Source: Acidobacteriota bacterium (lineage in GTDB: Bacteria; Acidobacteriota; Vicinamibacteria; Vicinamibacterales; UBA2999). Taken from it: a stretch of DNA of 13,239 nucleotides. The stretch is from assembly GCA_947478985.1 (NCBI GenBank), contig CANJYC010000026.1, forward strand, positions 1 to 13,239, written 5' to 3'. The notes below the pieces were generated by a model. That model had not been told where the DNA came from and searched no databases. It was given only the letters and a program-made list of their open reading frames with translations. The position numbers and the translations under genes are program-made. Positions 1 through 7,464 of this stretch are shown piece after piece (within the stretch, counting starts at the first letter, position 1; each line of letters begins with the position of its first letter).

Positions 1-3
1 CTG

Positions 4-1065
4 ATGATCAGGCGCTTCTTCCAGGTGATCGTGCTGCTGGCCGTGCCGTCTCTGGCGGCGGCGCATTCCGCGCCCTTCAGCTACCTCGACCTGGTCGTGC
101 GTGACGCGGGCATCGATGGGACGCTCGTGTTGCACATCGAGGATGCGGCGCACGACCTTGGCGTGGCCCCCGCCACTCGCCTGCTCGAGCCCGCATTCGT
201 CGCCAGCCAGCGCGATGCCCTGGTCGGCCTGCTCGCCACGCGCATCAGCCTTCGTGCTGACGATCGGCCTCTGACGATATGGTGGCTGGACGCTGTGCCG
301 GCACCCGACCGGCAGGGCGTCCGCGTTCGCTTTCACATCGAGACGTCACGGCCGGGCGCACTCAGCCTGAAGAGCCTGATGTTCCCCTACGATCCGGTGC
401 ACCAGACCTTCGTCAACCTCTACGACGACAGCAAGCTCCGGCAGCAGATGATCTTCAACGCCGCGAGCGGCGACCAGGTCTACTACACCGGGACGACGCA
501 GGGCGCGATCGCCGTCATGCGGGTATTCATCCCGTCCGGCATCCATCACATCCTGATCGGGCCGGATCACATCCTGTTCCTGATCGGGCTGCTGCTGCTC
601 GGAGGCACGTGGCGGTCGCTGCTGACCATCGTCACCGCGTTCACCGTGGGCCACAGCATCACGCTGTCGCTCGCCGCCCTGAATCTGGTGACGCCATCGC
701 CGAGGATGATCGAGCCGGCGATCGCGCTGAGCATCATCTTCGTCGGTGTCGACAACCTGGTTCGAGGCAGCGGACGCGATCTGCGTGCGTGGGCGGCGCT
801 GGTGTTCGGGCTGGTCCATGGGTTCGGCTTCGCTGCGGTGCTGCGCGAGTTCGGTCTGCCCAGCGAGGCGCTCGGCTGGTCACTGCTCTCGTTCAATGCC
901 GGCGTCGAGATGGGGCAGCTCGTGATCGTCCTGCTGGTGGCGACCATGCTCGCGCTGATTCGCCGGCGCAGCCCGGAGATGGGACGTCGTGTGGCCTACG
1001 CCGGGTCGGTCGTGGTGAGCCTCGCGGGCGGGTACTGGTTCGTGCAGCGCGTGTTCTTTCCGTAG
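4..1065 (+). CDS. HupE/UreJ-family membrane protein with secreted N-terminal domain (353 aa)
   Basis: Predicted inner-membrane protein of the HupE/UreJ superfamily, whose members are linked to nickel or other metal uptake; the substrate here is not shown. Residues 1-20 form a signal peptide ending in AAA, so the mature protein would begin with His21. Residues 21 to about 170 are an extracytoplasmic domain. About six to seven membrane helices follow (roughly 172-349). They carry the family's conserved polar positions: HHILIGPDH at 181-189, GHS at 216-218, Glu237, VHGFGFA at 271-277 and FNAGVEMGQ at 297-305. The reading frame is open to the left edge, but ATG at 4 directly precedes the signal peptide. 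A TGATG (positions 2-6) would allow coupling to an upstream gene ending there. The gene ends one base from the convergent beta-barrel gene. Family assignment is fairly sure; the transported metal is unknown. Confidence 0.85.
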   Translation: MIRRFFQVIVLLAVPSLAAAHSAPFSYLDLVVRDAGIDGTLVLHIEDAAHDLGVAPATRLLEPAFVASQRDALVGLLATRISLRADDRPLTIWWLDAVPAPDRQGVRVRFHIETSRPGALSLKSLMFPYDPVHQTFVNLYDDSKLRQQMIFNAASGDQVYYTGTTQGAIAVMRVFIPSGIHHILIGPDHILFLIGLLLLGGTWRSLLTIVTAFTVGHSITLSLAALNLVTPSPRMIEPAIALSIIFVGVDNLVRGSGRDLRAWAALVFGLVHGFGFAAVLREFGLPSEALGWSLLSFNAGVEMGQLVIVLLVATMLALIRRRSPEMGRRVAYAGSVVVSLAGGYWFVQRVFFP

Positions 1066-1066
1066 C

Positions 1067-2182
1067 CTACATCCATCGGCGCCACCAGACGGCGGACACG
1101 CTGAACGTGTGCCCGTAGCCGTCGCGCCCAAATCCTTCCCGTGCGCGGTGCCCCGCGCGCAGCGTGAACTCTGGTGTGAGGCGATAACCAATTGTTTCTT
1201 CGAGGCCGGAGAGGTGCTGCCGCACGACAAGGGGGATTTCGAGGGCCGCCTGCGATCCGCCAAGAAAGAAGACAGCCGGCGCCTGCATCCGTTCGGCGCG
1301 GCCGGCCACGAACCAGCGTGGGGTGAGGGTCTGCTGGCCCTGCACGAACCAGCCGGTGGCGACACGGCCCCCCGTGCTTGTTTCGATGCGGTCGCGGGTC
1401 CACTCACCGGCGAGCTTCGTGTAGCGGAACGCCAGATCGGATTCGATGGTGACGATCGTGGCGCGGCGATCCTCGGTAATCGACGGGCTCTCACCGCCAT
1501 GCTGCCACTCCCCGTGCGTGAGCGAGGCTCCGACGCGGAACCCCACGAACGGCGTGACGCCGCCGCCCAGCACGACATTGGCAAAGCGCGGCGGGTTTGA
1601 CGGAGAAAAAATGCGCCGCGTCCGCAGCGGAGAGGTGTCGATGGCGGCGGCGCGGGCATCCCAGTGGATGCCGGAAACGGTCGCCTGGACCCCGTAGGGG
1701 TACACGGCACCGAGCAGCGTTGCACGCACGGTTCGTGCGCCCGGACGCTCGAGTGGCGGCAGCGGCGTGAAGAGGGACGACGGCTGAGCGATGGTCGCGT
1801 TCAGGTGGGGACGCAACGTCAGGTTCGCGAGACCGACTGGTGACGGAATCACCCCGGCGTCGACGCGCAGTCCGACAGGTCCGTGGCGCTCATATCGCAC
1901 GGTGGCCATCCAGACCTGCCGGTTCCACGCTCCGCTGCCAAGGCGTTGCGCAAATGGCCGCGCGATCGCCTGGAACCCGCGTCCGAGTGCGGCCGACACC
2001 ACGGCATCGACGGTGAGGCCTCGCACGCGGTTGCCGTCGAGATCAGAGGTCTCGTCGATCGCCGCGCTCGTCTCGATGGCGAAGATGGAGGGGCGGGCCT
2101 GCTGCGCCAGCGCAGGCGTCGCCGTCGTGGCCAGCAGGATCGTTGCAACACCAAGGGCGACCAGCAGCGGCGACTGTTTCAC
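1067..2182 (-). CDS. predicted outer-membrane beta-barrel protein (371 aa)
   Basis: A secreted protein that I cannot assign to a named family. The first 26 residues are a clear signal peptide (Lys2, a hydrophobic core, then PALA before QQ). The rest is rich in short alternating polar/hydrophobic strands, Gly, Arg and aromatic residues, has no cysteine-based motif, and ends in WWRRWM, consistent with an outer-membrane barrel or porin-like protein. The start is GTG at 2182; it shares the GTGA with the stop of the cupredoxin gene (TGA at 2181-2179), a strong sign of translational coupling. Codons upstream of that GTG overlap the cupredoxin coding sequence in another frame and are shadow. Inference from pairing: the barrel works with the cupredoxin, perhaps in metal or small-molecule passage across the outer membrane. 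Barrel topology is predicted by eye only. Confidence 0.75.
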   Translation of the reverse strand: MKQSPLLVALGVATILLATTATPALAQQARPSIFAIETSAAIDETSDLDGNRVRGLTVDAVVSAALGRGFQAIARPFAQRLGSGAWNRQVWMATVRYERHGPVGLRVDAGVIPSPVGLANLTLRPHLNATIAQPSSLFTPLPPLERPGARTVRATLLGAVYPYGVQATVSGIHWDARAAAIDTSPLRTRRIFSPSNPPRFANVVLGGGVTPFVGFRVGASLTHGEWQHGGESPSITEDRRATIVTIESDLAFRYTKLAGEWTRDRIETSTGGRVATGWFVQGQQTLTPRWFVAGRAERMQAPAVFFLGGSQAALEIPLVVRQHLSGLEETIGYRLTPEFTLRAGHRAREGFGRDGYGHTFSVSAVWWRRWM

Positions 2183-2865
2183 TGCTGGGGTACCGGCAGG
2201 ACGAAATCCGCAGTGGCGGTGCGTCCGATCTCGACGCGCACGCGCTGCGTCGTGTCCCCGAGCCGCTCGTGCCACGCGGTGATCTCACGGTCTCCTGCGG
2301 GCACCGCGGGCAGTTCGAAACGGCCGTCCTCGGCAGGCACGGCGAACCAGGGATGATTGAACACCATCACCGTGGCGCTCATGTGCGAGTGAATGTCGCA
2401 GTACACCTTCACGACGCCTGGCTTGTCGAAGGTCACCTGCCGCGAGTGGCCGCGTGGATATCGCCCGAGATTGAAGCTCCTGACGCGCGACAGCGAGAAG
2501 ACATTGTGGTAAATCGGGTCGTCATTGGGAAAATCCACAACGGAACCGATCGTGACGGCGACGACGCGCGGGACGAAGGTTTCGTCGCGCTGCCGGATTT
2601 CCACGTGCATGGGCTGTACAGCTCGTGCCGGTGCATCCTTGAGGTAGACCACGACATGGCGAAGCTCGGAGGTCGACGCAAGCGCGGCGATCGGCACGCT
2701 GCGGGTCGGATAGGCCGACGTGGCTCGGCGCGTCGTGACGGGTATACCGATCTCCACGCGTCCCCGGACCGTATTCGGCTGCTGCGCGGCCGGCTGCGCG
2801 CCGGTCAGTATCACGGCGGCAAGCCCGGCGGCGGCGACGAGTGAGGCGCGCAGGGCGCGAGGCAT
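2179..2865 (-). CDS. secreted cupredoxin-like (methylamine-utilization-type) protein with regulatory-like domain (228 aa)
   Basis: Predicted periplasmic blue-copper-type protein. A signal peptide (about 1-27) precedes a cupredoxin-like domain (about 33-170). It shows the expected type 1 copper ligands: His120 in YHNVF, then Cys156, His159 and Met162 in CDIHSHM, giving a CxxHxxM spacing. The tail, about 172-225 with WFAVP, PAGDREITAWHE and closing strands, resembles a carboxypeptidase-regulatory-like beta-sandwich. Such proteins are often annotated 'methylamine utilization protein', but no amine dehydrogenase genes are present, so that role is not implied. The start at 2865 is preferred over the adjacent ATG at 2868 because AGGG at 2874-2871 is five bases upstream of it. 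The gene overlaps the following barrel gene by GTGA. Likely role: electron carrier or copper-binding partner of the barrel. Domain call is firm; partner and substrate are inferred. Confidence 0.85.
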   Translation of the reverse strand: MPRALRASLVAAAGLAAVILTGAQPAAQQPNTVRGRVEIGIPVTTRRATSAYPTRSVPIAALASTSELRHVVVYLKDAPARAVQPMHVEIRQRDETFVPRVVAVTIGSVVDFPNDDPIYHNVFSLSRVRSFNLGRYPRGHSRQVTFDKPGVVKVYCDIHSHMSATVMVFNHPWFAVPAEDGRFELPAVPAGDREITAWHERLGDTTQRVRVEIGRTATADFVLPVPQQ

Positions 2866-2866
2866 C

Positions 2867-5446
2867 ATGGCCCTGCATTCTACGGTATCGTGGCCCATGC
2901 TCGGCGTGGTGCTGGCGATGACGCTCGCGGTGCAGGCCTCCTCCGATACACCAGGACGCGGTGTGTCGGAAGCGCTCGCGGTCGAGCGCGCGGCCGTCAT
3001 CCACGACCTCCGGTATGTCCTCTCATTGGGCATCCCGACGGATCGGCGGCAGCCCGTCACCGGTCGGCTGATTGTGCGTTTCACGCTGGCCGCCCCGCAC
3101 CGCGTCGTCCTCGACTTCGAGCAGTCGCGCGAGCACCTGCGCAGTGTGCGCATCGGTGCCGTCGACGTGCCGTTCACGTTCGAGAACGGGCACCTCATGA
3201 TCGCCGCTGCCGCCACCCGTGCCGGCAGCAACGAGATCGCCATCGAGTTCATCGCCGGCGACGAGGCGCTGAACCGCGCCGACGACTTTCTCTACACCCT
3301 GTTTGTGCCAGCCCGGGCGCGGCTCACCTTCCCGCTGTTCGACCAGCCGGATCTCAAGGCCCGTTATGCGCTGACGCTGGAGGTTCCGCAGGAATGGGCG
3401 GTGGTGGCCAACGGCAGGGAAATGGCCCGCGCCACCGGGAACGCGGCATCGCCGGGAACTGCGCGCGTCGAGTTCGCCGAGACGCCGCCCTTGCCGAGCT
3501 ATCTCTTCTCGTTTGTGGCCGGCCGGTTCTCGGTGGAGGTGGCGACGCGCAACGGGCGCGAGTTCCGGATGTTCCATCGCGAGACCGACGCTGCGCGCCT
3601 CGCGCGCAATCGCGACGTGCTCTTTGACGAGCACGCGGCGGCGCTGGCGTGGCTCGAGGCCTACACCGGTATTCCATACCCTTGGGGCAAGTTCGACTTC
3701 GTGATGATTCCCGCCTTTCAGTTCAGCGGGATGGAACATGCCGGGGCCATTCTCTATAACGCCAGCCTCTTTCTCGATGCGTCAGCGACCCAGCAGCAAC
3801 AGCTCGATCGCGCCACCACGGTGGCGCACGAGACGGCGCACATGTGGTTCGGGAATCTGGTGACGATGGGGTGGTTCAGCGACGTCTGGATGAAAGAGGT
3901 CTTCGCCAATTTCATGGCCGGGAAGATCGTGAAACCCGGGTTTCCGCAGGTGAATCACGATCTCCGCTTCCTGCTCGCCAATTACCCGTCGGCGTATCAA
4001 ATCGATCGCACGGCCGGAGCCAACCCGATCCGCCAGGGGCTCGCCAACCTCGACGAGGCCGGGCAGCTGTATGGCGCGATCATCTATCAGAAGGCGCCGA
4101 TCGTCATGCGTCAGCTCGAGCAGTTGATGGGCGAGGGACCCTTCCGTGATGGCCTGCGGGAGTATCTGAAGACCTACGCCTTCGGAAACGCGTCGTGGCT
4201 CGATCTGGTTCGGATCCTCGATGCGAAGACGCCCCTGGACATCACCGCCTGGAGCCACGCCTGGGTCGAGGAGCGTGGACGGCCGGTGGTGTCGACCACA
4301 CTGCACACCGGATCGCGCGGCATCTCCTCCCTGACGCTGACGACGACCGACCCGCTCGGTCGCAACCTGGTGTGGCCGCAGCGCCTGTCGGTGGTGCTCG
4401 GCTATGCGGATCGGATGGAGGCGCTGCCCGTCACCGTCGCTGGGCGCACGACTGCGCTTCGCCAGGCTATCGGAAAGCCCGCGCCGCTCTACGTGCTGCC
4501 AAACGGCGCCGGGCTCGGCTATGGCTTGTTCGTGCTCGACGCCACGAGCCGCGGCTATCTCATCGCGCACGTGGAAGACATCCCCGACCCGCTCACGCGC
4601 GGCAGTGCGTGGGTCACCCTATGGGACAACATGCTTGAGGGGCACGTGACGCCTGCCGCGTTCATCGATGCGGCTGTCCGTGCGGCGCCGCGCGAGTCGG
4701 ACGAGCAGAACCGGCAGCGCATTCTCTCGTATCTGGTGCGCGGGTTCTGGCGCTACCTGCCGCAGGCGGAGCGCCTTCGGCGCGCGCCGGCTCTCGAGTT
4801 CATGCTGCGCGCCGGCCTCGCGAGCGCATCGACGAGCAGCCAGAAGGCGGCGTGGTTCAACGCGTTCCGCGATACCGTGCTCACCCCCGAAGGTGTGGCG
4901 TGGCTGCAGCGTGTCTGGAGCCGTGCGGAGGCGGTTCCAGGGCTGACCTTTGCCGAGTCCGACGAGATCGTGATGGCGCTGGAGCTGGCCGTGCGTGAGG
5001 CGCCCGGATGGGCGCGCACGCTCGAAGCGCAGCAGGCGCGGACCGAGAATCCGGACCGGCAGGCTCGCCTCGCCTTTGTGGCGCCGGCACTGTCGGCCGA
5101 TCCGAACGTTCGCGCTCAGGCATTCGAGCGTTTCCGTCGCCTTGAAAACCGTCGCCGCGAGCCATGGGTGGTGGAGTCGCTCGCCTACCTGAATCACCCG
5201 CTGCGGGAGACGGACGGTCGGCGATTCCTGCGTCCAGGGCTTGAACTGCTCCGGGAGATCCAACAGACCGGCGACATCTTCTTTCCGACACGCTGGACGG
5301 AGGCGTTGCTGGGCGGACATCGCTCGCCGGAGGCCGCCGCGATCGTGCGCGAATTCCTGGCGAGCGAGCCACGGTATCCGGAGCGTCTCCGGTGGACGGT
5401 CCTCAGTTCAGCCGATGAGTTGTTTCGCGCTCAAGCTGAACGGTGA
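2867..5446 (+). CDS. secreted M1-family zinc aminopeptidase (859 aa)
   Basis: Zinc-dependent aminopeptidase of family M1, predicted to be exported and to remove N-terminal residues from peptides outside the cytoplasm. A hydrophobic leader ends near residues 22-25. An N-terminal beta domain follows, then the exopeptidase motif as SGMEHAG (Met289, Glu290, His291, with His where the classical GxMEN has Asn). The zinc site is HETAH (321-325), and Glu344 lies exactly 18 residues later, in KEVFA rather than the common NEGFA. Tyr407 in IIYQKAP fits the transition-state tyrosine. The long helical C-terminal part (about 550-859) matches the ERAP1-like region of large M1 enzymes. ATG 2867 is chosen because GAGG lies four bases upstream; ATG 2897 is an alternative that gives a shorter leader and frees space from the divergent cupredoxin gene. 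All catalytic residues are present, so activity is expected. Confidence 0.9.
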   Translation: MALHSTVSWPMLGVVLAMTLAVQASSDTPGRGVSEALAVERAAVIHDLRYVLSLGIPTDRRQPVTGRLIVRFTLAAPHRVVLDFEQSREHLRSVRIGAVDVPFTFENGHLMIAAAATRAGSNEIAIEFIAGDEALNRADDFLYTLFVPARARLTFPLFDQPDLKARYALTLEVPQEWAVVANGREMARATGNAASPGTARVEFAETPPLPSYLFSFVAGRFSVEVATRNGREFRMFHRETDAARLARNRDVLFDEHAAALAWLEAYTGIPYPWGKFDFVMIPAFQFSGMEHAGAILYNASLFLDASATQQQQLDRATTVAHETAHMWFGNLVTMGWFSDVWMKEVFANFMAGKIVKPGFPQVNHDLRFLLANYPSAYQIDRTAGANPIRQGLANLDEAGQLYGAIIYQKAPIVMRQLEQLMGEGPFRDGLREYLKTYAFGNASWLDLVRILDAKTPLDITAWSHAWVEERGRPVVSTTLHTGSRGISSLTLTTTDPLGRNLVWPQRLSVVLGYADRMEALPVTVAGRTTALRQAIGKPAPLYVLPNGAGLGYGLFVLDATSRGYLIAHVEDIPDPLTRGSAWVTLWDNMLEGHVTPAAFIDAAVRAAPRESDEQNRQRILSYLVRGFWRYLPQAERLRRAPALEFMLRAGLASASTSSQKAAWFNAFRDTVLTPEGVAWLQRVWSRAEAVPGLTFAESDEIVMALELAVREAPGWARTLEAQQARTENPDRQARLAFVAPALSADPNVRAQAFERFRRLENRRREPWVVESLAYLNHPLRETDGRRFLRPGLELLREIQQTGDIFFPTRWTEALLGGHRSPEAAAIVREFLASEPRYPERLRWTVLSSADELFRAQAER

Positions 5447-5521
5447 TGTGCCTCTGTCCCTCCGGGGATTGCCGGGAGTGGTCACCAGGGTCCTGCGCCA
5501 CCTTCCGAGCCGTGATGTGGG

Positions 5522-5543
5522 CACCGGCGTCACGCCGCCGGTG
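5522..5543. other. inverted repeat over the SulP stop codon
   Basis: Two eight-base arms, CACCGGCG (5522-5529) and CGCCGGTG (5536-5543), are perfectly complementary and flank a six-base loop holding the SulP stop codon (5530-5532). It lies between the convergent peptidase and SulP genes, where a bidirectional 3' end is needed. No T-tract follows on either strand, so it is not a classical intrinsic terminator; it could stabilise transcript ends or act with Rho. The remaining part of this 83-base gap (5447-5521) shows nothing else. Confidence 0.4.
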
Positions 5544-7227
5544 TGAGCCCGCCGCCCTGGCGCGCGAGCAACGCGCTGGCGCGGGCGAATGCCGCTTCAA
5601 CGGAGGGCACCAGGTTCTCATCGCCCATGTGCCGATGAAACTCAGCACGTTCCATCATGCGGGCCGGCTGATCGCGCATCCCGCACAGTAGTAACGTCCG
5701 CCCGCTGTCATGCAGCACGTCGGCGAAGTGTTCCAGCGCGTGCAGCCCCGTGCCATCGATCGCGGTCATGTTGCGCAACCGCAGGACGACCACTGTGGGC
5801 AGCTCCGGCACGTGGCGCTCCATGTCCACCAGTTTGTCTGTCGCTCCAAAGAGGAACGGGCCGTGGATGCGATAGACCGCCACTCCGTCCGGAATCGGCT
5901 GGAGTTGGAGGCTGTGGGCGCGTCCGTGATCCACGTATTCAGGAGTCACCCGCGCGATGGTCGTGGTCGTCGTCACACGCCTGATGTACAGAAGTGCAGC
6001 GAGGATCATGCCGGCTTCGACGGCCACAGTGAGATCCGCGAAGACGGTCAGGACGAACGTGATGAGCCACACCGCGGCTTCCGCCGCCCCGAGTCTGATG
6101 ATCGCAGGGATCTCCATCCATTCCCCCATGTCATACGACACGATGACGAGGATCCCGGCAAGGATCGCGAGCGGAATGTGTCGCGCCAGCGGAGCCGCAA
6201 ACAGCAGGATCAGGAGCAAGGTGACCGCGTGCATGATCCCCGCGATCGGCGTCCGGGCGCCCGAGCGGATGTTGGTGGCCGTACGTGCGATGGCGCCGGT
6301 GGCCGGGAGTCCACCGAAGAGCGGAGACAGCACGTTCGCGATGCCCTGAGCCGTCAGCTCGACGTTTGGGTTGTGCCGATCCCCGGACATTCGATCGGCG
6401 ACCACGGCGGAGAGGAGTGACTCAATCGCGCCGAGCATGGCGACAGTCAGGGCCGGCGACAGCAGCGTCAGAATCAGGTCCGGCCTGAATGTGGGCAGGT
6501 GAAAGGCAGGGAGTCCGCTCGGAACGCCCCCGAACCTTGTCCCGATCGTCTCAACGGGAAGGGCAATGGCCAATACGACGGCCGAACCCAGCAGGAGCAC
6601 GATGATGCTGCCGGGAATACGCGGTGACATCCTCCGCAAGGCGAGGATCGTTATGACGGTGACCACGGCGAGTGCCGTGGCGACCCCGGATGCCGTTCCC
6701 GCGAAGGTCAGAAGTACCGTGGCGCGGCCGAGGAAGTCGCCAGGAATCTCGGGCGTCTGCAGACCAAAGAAGTCGCGAATCTGCGTGCTCGCGATCAGGA
6801 CGCCGATGCCATTCGTGAATCCGATGACAACGGGCCGCGGAATGTATTTCACCGCCGTGCCAAGCCCTGTGAGGCCCAGGAGCACCAGAATGACGCCTGC
6901 CATCAGCGTGCACATGAACAGACCGTCCAGGCCATGGGTGGTGACGATGCCTGCGACAACGACGACGAACGCGCCGGTGGGGCCGCCAATCTGGGTTCGA
7001 GACCCGCCGAATGCGGAGATCGCAAAGCCTGCGACGACCGCGCAGTAGATCCCGTTCTGCGGCGGCACGCCTGACGCAATGGCAAACGCCATCGCGAGCG
7101 GGAGCGCTACGAGTCCGACGGTGAGACCTGCGACCAGATCCCCGAGGAAGGCATTGGCAGAGTAGCCGCCGCGCAGGCATTCGATGAGCTTGGGTGCTGG
7201 CAGTGTCGGATAGGCGATCCTGGCCAT
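5530..7227 (-). CDS. SulP-family anion transporter with C-terminal STAS domain (565 aa)
   Basis: Inner-membrane transporter of the SulP family, which moves sulfate, bicarbonate or related anions; the substrate cannot be fixed from sequence. Residues about 15-400 hold many hydrophobic helices, opening with the typical DLVAGLTVGLVALPLAMAFA and continuing with GGPTGAFVVVV. Residues about 439-550 are a STAS domain: a beta strand near VAVYRIHGPFLFGAT, then MTAIDGTGLHAL, where Asp491 and Thr493 sit at the loop that carries the phosphorylated Ser/Thr in anti-sigma-factor antagonists. ATG 7227 is chosen because it starts the conserved region; the open frame extends 40 codons further upstream but that stretch looks non-protein-like and overlaps a possible plus-strand small ORF. 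A GAGAG about 12 bases upstream is a weak ribosome site. There is no carbonic anhydrase or sulfate-assimilation gene nearby to suggest a substrate. Confidence 0.92.
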   Translation of the reverse strand: MARIAYPTLPAPKLIECLRGGYSANAFLGDLVAGLTVGLVALPLAMAFAIASGVPPQNGIYCAVVAGFAISAFGGSRTQIGGPTGAFVVVVAGIVTTHGLDGLFMCTLMAGVILVLLGLTGLGTAVKYIPRPVVIGFTNGIGVLIASTQIRDFFGLQTPEIPGDFLGRATVLLTFAGTASGVATALAVVTVITILALRRMSPRIPGSIIVLLLGSAVVLAIALPVETIGTRFGGVPSGLPAFHLPTFRPDLILTLLSPALTVAMLGAIESLLSAVVADRMSGDRHNPNVELTAQGIANVLSPLFGGLPATGAIARTATNIRSGARTPIAGIMHAVTLLLILLFAAPLARHIPLAILAGILVIVSYDMGEWMEIPAIIRLGAAEAAVWLITFVLTVFADLTVAVEAGMILAALLYIRRVTTTTTIARVTPEYVDHGRAHSLQLQPIPDGVAVYRIHGPFLFGATDKLVDMERHVPELPTVVVLRLRNMTAIDGTGLHALEHFADVLHDSGRTLLLCGMRDQPARMMERAEFHRHMGDENLVPSVEAAFARASALLARQGGGLTPAA

Positions 7228-7231
7228 GTGA

Positions 7232-7408
7232 ATGCGACTCTCGCTTCTCCCCGTGGGGGACTGGTGTCGATGGAGGGTGCGACCTCCCGTGACGGTCCAG
7301 TTCCCGGACCACAATCTGTTCATCCAGTTGATGCAGTTGAAGAACACGGTCCGGCAGATGAAAGGTCAGGAGGTGATCACGCACCTGGGCGGCGAGCACT
7401 ACGACTGA
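7232..7408 (+). CDS. possible small ORF or gene remnant (58 aa)
   Basis: A short open frame in the 237-base gap between SulP and the next minus-strand gene. It begins four bases after the SulP start, on the opposite strand. The C-terminal part reads as a plausible amphipathic helix (NLFIQLMQLKNTVRQMKG) followed by EVITHLGGEHYD and a TGA. Third codon positions are mostly G or C through the frame, as in the real genes here, which is the main reason to list it. Against it: no Shine-Dalgarno sequence precedes ATG 7232, no domain is recognised, and the first 20 residues (with several Trp and Arg) are less protein-like. It may be an intact small protein, perhaps starting at an internal codon, or the 3' remnant of a decayed gene. 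It ends 56 bases before the convergent secreted-protein gene. Confidence 0.35.
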   Translation: MRLSLLPVGDWCRWRVRPPVTVQFPDHNLFIQLMQLKNTVRQMKGQEVITHLGGEHYD

Positions 7409-7464
7409 CGTGGACGTTTCAGTCGGAGTCGAACCCTGGGTTACCCGCCGGCATGCGCAGCCGA

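Noticed and set aside
880..1725. Long minus-strand open frame of about 280 codons across the HupE/barrel junction
   Set aside because: It overlaps two well-supported genes, is very rich in Arg, Ser and Pro as is usual for out-of-frame GC-rich DNA, and has no recognisable motif.
2179..2865. Methylamine dehydrogenase pathway role for the cupredoxin-like protein
   Set aside because: No mau genes (dehydrogenase subunits, MauG) are in the window; the similarity is to a domain type commonly carrying that label.
2720..2866. Upstream extension of the peptidase frame by 49 codons
   Set aside because: It runs antisense through the cupredoxin signal-peptide region, lacks a leader-like sequence, and would push the hydrophobic leader deep into the protein.
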